From contig CAVNZM010000003.1 in NCBI GenBank assembly GCA_963693365.1, positions 10,974,001 through 11,038,000 on the forward strand: 64,000 nucleotides of DNA, in the 5' to 3' direction. The notes under the pieces are model-generated. The model saw only the letters and a list, made by a program, of their open reading frames with translations. It had not been told where the DNA came from and made no database searches. A program made the translations under genes and the position numbers. This document shows, in pieces, positions 58,885 through 64,000 of this stretch. Source of the stretch: Amoebidium appalachense. Taxonomy: Eukaryota; Ichthyosporea. Numbering within the stretch: the first letter of the stretch is position 1; the number at the start of each line of letters is the position of its first letter.

Positions 58885-59026
58885 CCATCAGCACCACCTT
58901 GCAACGAATAAAAATGCAGTTTTAAACTTTCAAACACAAACATGAACCCTCTCGCTCTGCCACCCCTACGTGCCAACCACCACGACCACCACCATGCTGT
59001 TGAATGACAATGCAGCTGCAAACACC

Positions 59027-59094
<68 letters not shown>

Positions 59095-59393
59095 CGCACA
59101 CACGCACACACGCAGACACACACGCACAAAACCGCATGTCCACTACTCCTGTCCCACCCACTCTCGTTGTTACCTTACTTAGTGCAAAGATCGATGGGAG
59201 GGCTTACCTGCCTCCGCTCCCCCCCCCCCCCCCCCCCCCCCCCCCCAACCAGTCACAGTACCTCCCACCAAACCCTTTGTCTTCAACATTTCCCCCCTCC
59301 CCCTGCCTCCCTCCCTCCCCCCCCCCCCCCCCCCCCTCTCCCGGGTTTTACACTGCCCCCCCCCCCCCCCCTCCCCCCGCGCCCCCCTGCCCC
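57896..59393. repeat. 749-bp tandem duplication found only in the right palindrome arm
   Basis: The block starting ATGACGCTGAATGCC at 57896 restarts at 58645. Both copies carry the same CTGGCCTGCTCGAATGAG segment, the same long C runs and the same (CA)n tract. At the junction (about 58611-58644) copy 1 ends with a 30-bp repeat of its own early sequence. The left arm has a single copy. Confidence 0.75.
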
Positions 59394-59675
59394 TCCCCAA
59401 CCAGTTATCCTACCTCCCACCACCCCTGCCTCTTCAACATTCCTTCCCTTTCCCCTCCCCCCCCCCTCCCCCCGGCCCCACTCCTGCCCCGTCCTTCCCC
59501 CCCTCATTCAACCTTTACCCACCACAAACATACCTGGCCCCATCCCAGTCCATCGATGCATCCCTTTTCATCCTGCACCGGTACCCTGGGCCCACTTCTC
59601 CACATAATCGACCCCCCGCCCCTTCTCCCCCTCTCCCCCTCCCCCCCGCCCCTCGGGCACCCACCCACCCACACA

Positions 59676-59769
<94 letters not shown>

Positions 59770-60371
59770 ACATATACCTCAGAATCTTCATATATCTCTA
59801 GCACTCAATCGTCCCCTTTTATAATTTAAAACTAAATAAATGTTTTGCATCTGATGCAGTCTATGAATTTGACGCGAAGAATTACAGTAAGGACGCTAAG
59901 GCCATTTATGGCGCATGTACGTTGTGGGGCCTGGTGCCCCCTGGGCCATTCGCCTGCTCGAATGAGAATCAATGAAATTGCAGTATAAAAAATGTTTAAA
60001 GATTATGTGTCCCAACGAATGCTTATACTCTCTCGGGCTGGCTACCCCATATCCCTCCCTGCCTCTTGCTCCCAGCCTTCCCCCCTTCTCCCCCTTGCTC
60101 CCCTCCCACCTTTCCCCCGGGCAACAACCAAAACCACCAGCATGTTGACGAATAACAGCACAGTTTTAAGTCTAAGACACAAACAGTTGAACCCCCCCCC
60201 CCCCCCCCCCCCCTCCTCCGGGCCAACCACCACCACCACCATCATCATCATAACGAATAACAATTCAGTAGTAAACGTTGTAACACACACACAGTGGTAT
60301 CCCCCCCCACCACCCACCCGCCCACACACACACACACACACCCACACACCCACACACCTACACGCACGCAG

Positions 60372-60448
<77 letters not shown>

Positions 60449-60903
60449 CACCATGTCCACTACTCCTGTCCCTTTCACTGTGTTGTATTCCTATCCCATT
60501 GCACCTCAGCCGAGTGCAAAAAACAACGGGGAGGGCTTACCCAACTCCCCCTCTAACCCCCCACCCCCCCCCCCTTTCCCTCCCCTTCTCCAACCAATCG
60601 CCCTACCTCCCACCACCACGTTTTAAATTCTCTTCAACCCCCCCCCCCCCCTCTCCCCCCCCCTCCCCCCTGCCCCCTCTGCCCCTCCCCATCCCCCCCC
60701 CCCCCCTCGTCCCTTCCCCCCCCCCCCCCCCCCCCCCCAACCCCCACCACATCATACATGGGCCCCATCCCAATCCACCGATGTATTCCTTTGCATGTTT
60801 CCTGCACCCGTGCATTGGCCCCACTTCTTGCCCCAATATATACCAATATATACCCTCCCCGGCCTTTCCATCACCCACCCACCCAGACACACACACACAC
60901 ACA

Positions 60904-60941
<38 letters not shown>

Positions 60942-61690
60942 AGAATCTTCATATATCTCTAGTTCCCCCTCCTCCTCTCTTTCCTCCCCCCCCCCCCCCC
61001 CCCAACCCTCTCCCCCTCCCCCCCTACACACACACACCTACCCTTGCTCTTACCCTGCTTCAGCTTCCCCCCCCCCCCACCCCCCCACCCCAACTTGTTG
61101 GCTTTCTCAAATGCAAACCAATTACGTGGCGGGTTTTAGAGTTTTAAATGAAAGCTTGTCCAATAGCTGCAAATATCGTCTTCCCCCTCCCCTATCCCCC
61201 CCCCCTATTCCTCCCCCCCTCCCCCCCCCCCCCCCCCCTCCCCCCTCCCTCCCCCCTCTCCCACCTTCCCCCCACATACACTTACACACACATGGGTCAC
61301 CGGTGTTGGTCTTGTACTACATTGTTCAAGATATACATACCCTGACATGCAACATGCATCCCCCCCCCTCTTCCCCCCCCCCCCCCCCCTCCCTTCTGGT
61401 GCCCCCTCCCCTCCCCCCCCCCCCCCCCCCCCCCCCCGGATGTTTTGGGAAACCAAGTTCTTCGCCACCCCACCCCATCCCCCTCCGCTGCTAGTCCCCC
61501 CCGTCACCATCCCCCTATCCCCCGTTACCTTTCCCTCCCTCCTCTTTTCCTGCCCCCCCCCACACCCCCTTCCCCCTGGGTGCCCACCCACCTCTTCCCC
61601 GTCTCAACACCATTGTTTCCGGTCATCGTGGCTATAGTCTGCATTTTCAGGCTTCACGCTGCCCCTAGCCCCCTCCTCCCCCTCCCCCCC

Positions 61691-61735
<45 letters not shown>

Positions 61736-62763
61736 ATACACCCGACTCTCAACCTTTTGCATTTCCCTAGCAAAGTCACCTGACCTCCCCCCTCCCCGCC
61801 GTTCTCATCCCTTCCCAAGCACACACACATGAAGAGCACAATAGACACACATACTATATCCAGACACACATACTTCGTGAAAGCACACACACAAAGACAC
61901 ACCTCCCCTTTAGCACACACACGGACACGTGTGTTCTCTAGATCCGACATCTAGAACCTAAAGCTCAGATTTCCAACACATTCTTAGCCATCCTCCACTC
62001 AAATTCCACCTCATTTATTCACCTTTTCATCGTACTTACCAACCTCCCTCCCCCCCCCCCCCCCGCCCCCGCGTCTTCCGGATCCCCCCCGTCCTCCCCT
62101 TTCCCACCCATCCCTGGCATCCCGGCACCTTGGTCACACTTCACTCCAAGATCAATACCCCCCCTCCCACCACCTCCCCCCCCCCCCCCCAAACACACAT
62201 GCTTCTAATTTTTTATTTTTTTTTCTCTAGATCTCCCTTCTCCCCTCTTTCTCCCCCCCAGCCCCCCAACCCACCCCCTTCCGCCCCATCTTCTGTTGAA
62301 ACAACCCCCCCACTCATCCCCCCACATCCCACCCAACCACTTTGCCCTGGTTTCCTCTCTGACCCACCACAACGTGTGCCAACTGCCCTCCTCCCTCTCC
62401 AACCCCCTCCCTCCCCTCCCCCTTCCCCCCTCCCCCCTCCCAGTTCTCCCCTTCCCTCACTCCCCTTCCCTCCCTCCCTCCTCCCCTTCCTTCTCAAAGA
62501 GAGAAACACGACAACACCCCAACCATCATAGCACCTCCTTCACAAAAAGAGAGAAATGTGTTAATGGCCTTCTCAAATGTGAACGAATCACAGGGGTTTT
62601 TAAAACTAATTTCAATGAATCGCATGGTGGTAATATGATTAACAAATGCGCATTTGTCTGGTAGCTGAAAACCGTCCCTCCCCTCCCCCCGCCCGTCCTC
62701 CCCTCTCCCCTCGTTCCCCATACATGCACACACACACACACACACACCATCTCTATTGGTTTT

Positions 62764-63105
<342 letters not shown>

Positions 63106-63800
63106 CCCCTCCCCCCCCCCCCCCCCCCTGAGAACGAATCATTTTGCAGCATAAAATCTTAAAATCTTAAAAATTAATCAGGCTAGTTATATCTCTTCTC
63201 AGCGGCTGAGAAACTTGGCCCCCATCACCCCTTTAATCCCCATCCCCCCCCCCCCCCCCCCCCCCCCCCCATCTCCCCCTTTTTCCCCTTCCATGTTCCC
63301 AACACCCCGGCCCTGCCTCAATCCAATTCACTCTTCGTGCAAAAACGAGCATTCCCTCGATTTCATCCTCTTCATTCCTTGTGCAAAACTTTTCCCTCGC
63401 TCCTCCCTCTTTGCGCACCAACACACATGCCCTCGTAAACATTCTTCACCTCTTTAACGTCACACGATATTCACTCCCTCTTCTCACAAAACCTGTCCAT
63501 ATCGGCTGAATCAGTTTGTGCCCAAGCTTTATGTACCCCCCCCCCCCCCCCCCCCCCTCCTCTCCCCCCCCCTCCCCCCCCCCCCCCACCACCCCCTCTT
63601 TATGCCTCCTGTCTTCCTCCCCCCCCCCCCCCCCCCCCCCCACACACCCCGCTCCCATCACACTAGCATCCAATGCCCCTAGGCCTCTCTTTCTCTCCTT
63701 ACCCTCTCCATCCCCTCTCCACCTAGCCCCCCTCCCCCCCCCCCCCCCCCCCCCCCCCCGCCCCTTCCCCCTTTACCCCTCTTCTATCCCACCCCACATA

Positions 63801-64000
63801 GGACTGTACAACGGTATTCCCCTCGCACCTGATTGGACAAAACACGATTTAATGACGTAAAATCAGGGGAGAACGATTCAATCCCCAAAGCGACATAAAG
63901 AGCGGGGGGGTTGGGGGGGAGGGACCGGGAGCCCCGGCATTTAGGGCCCGGACACACATAGGGTTATGGCTTTTGGGTTTCAAGGGTTACTATTTTGGTG
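63801..64000. other. Unique DNA at the right edge
   Basis: GC-mixed, non-repetitive, with an ATTGG box (about 63831) and TGACGTAA (about 63853). It could be a promoter for a gene beyond the window; nothing coding is visible. Confidence 0.35.

Larger units (their letters stand above)
54465..60990. repeat. Right arm of the eEF3 palindrome
   Basis: Inverse copy of 46320-52106. It is about 0.75 kb longer because of an internal tandem duplication (57896-58644 and 58645 onward) that the left arm lacks. Confidence 0.85.

Overview
The window is nuclear DNA from a eukaryote. The evidence is spliced genes with GT-AG introns, eukaryote-only proteins (TOR kinase, the RCE1 CAAX protease, the centriole protein POC1, the translation factor eEF3) and large introns packed with homopolymer and dinucleotide runs. 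POC1 implies centrioles or basal bodies. eEF3 is found in fungi and in many protists and algae but not in animals. TOR and POC1 read very close to the animal proteins. A flagellated single-celled eukaryote (holozoan or opisthokont protist, or an alga) fits; I cannot name the lineage from sequence alone.

Layout. 1-7379 (-): the first eight coding exons of TOR; the rest lies beyond the left edge. 7380-8023: a 644-bp divergent promoter region shared with RCE1. 8024-16696 (+): complete nine-exon RCE1. 16697-20927: intergenic DNA with a very long (CA)n tract and one orphan exon-like segment. 20928-32435 (-): complete ten-exon POC1. 33525-34009 (-): a probable small two-exon gene. 34010-37068: degenerate GT-rich minisatellites, a 120-bp tandem repeat and a promoter. 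37069-38128 (+): a two-exon secreted lipocalin. About 38.2-48.85 kb: repeats, mostly a degenerate array of cassettes. 48877-52068 (-) and 54499-57690 (+): two intronless, almost identical eEF3 genes arranged head to head around a 2.4-kb unique spacer. 57.7-63.8 kb: the mirror image of the left-hand array, partly diverged.

All exon chains were built by hand from splice signals, phase continuity and remembered family sequences. In every multi-exon gene the phases close across all introns, which is strong internal support. The four spliced genes carry ordinary codon use and microsatellite-rich introns. The eEF3 genes are intronless and very GC-rich.

The most unusual content is repetitive: (1) a dispersed, SINE-like repeat family that sits against poly(G)/poly(C) tracts, with one copy flanked by a 16-bp target-site duplication and another with a paralogous empty site; (2) short copies of exon edges, including splice sites, scattered in the adjacent introns of TOR and POC1; (3) a large palindrome carrying the eEF3 pair; (4) microsatellites that themselves form splice donors and acceptors; (5) two foldback, MITE-like elements. 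Dozens of G or C runs longer than 20 bases make exact lengths unreliable in the assembly.
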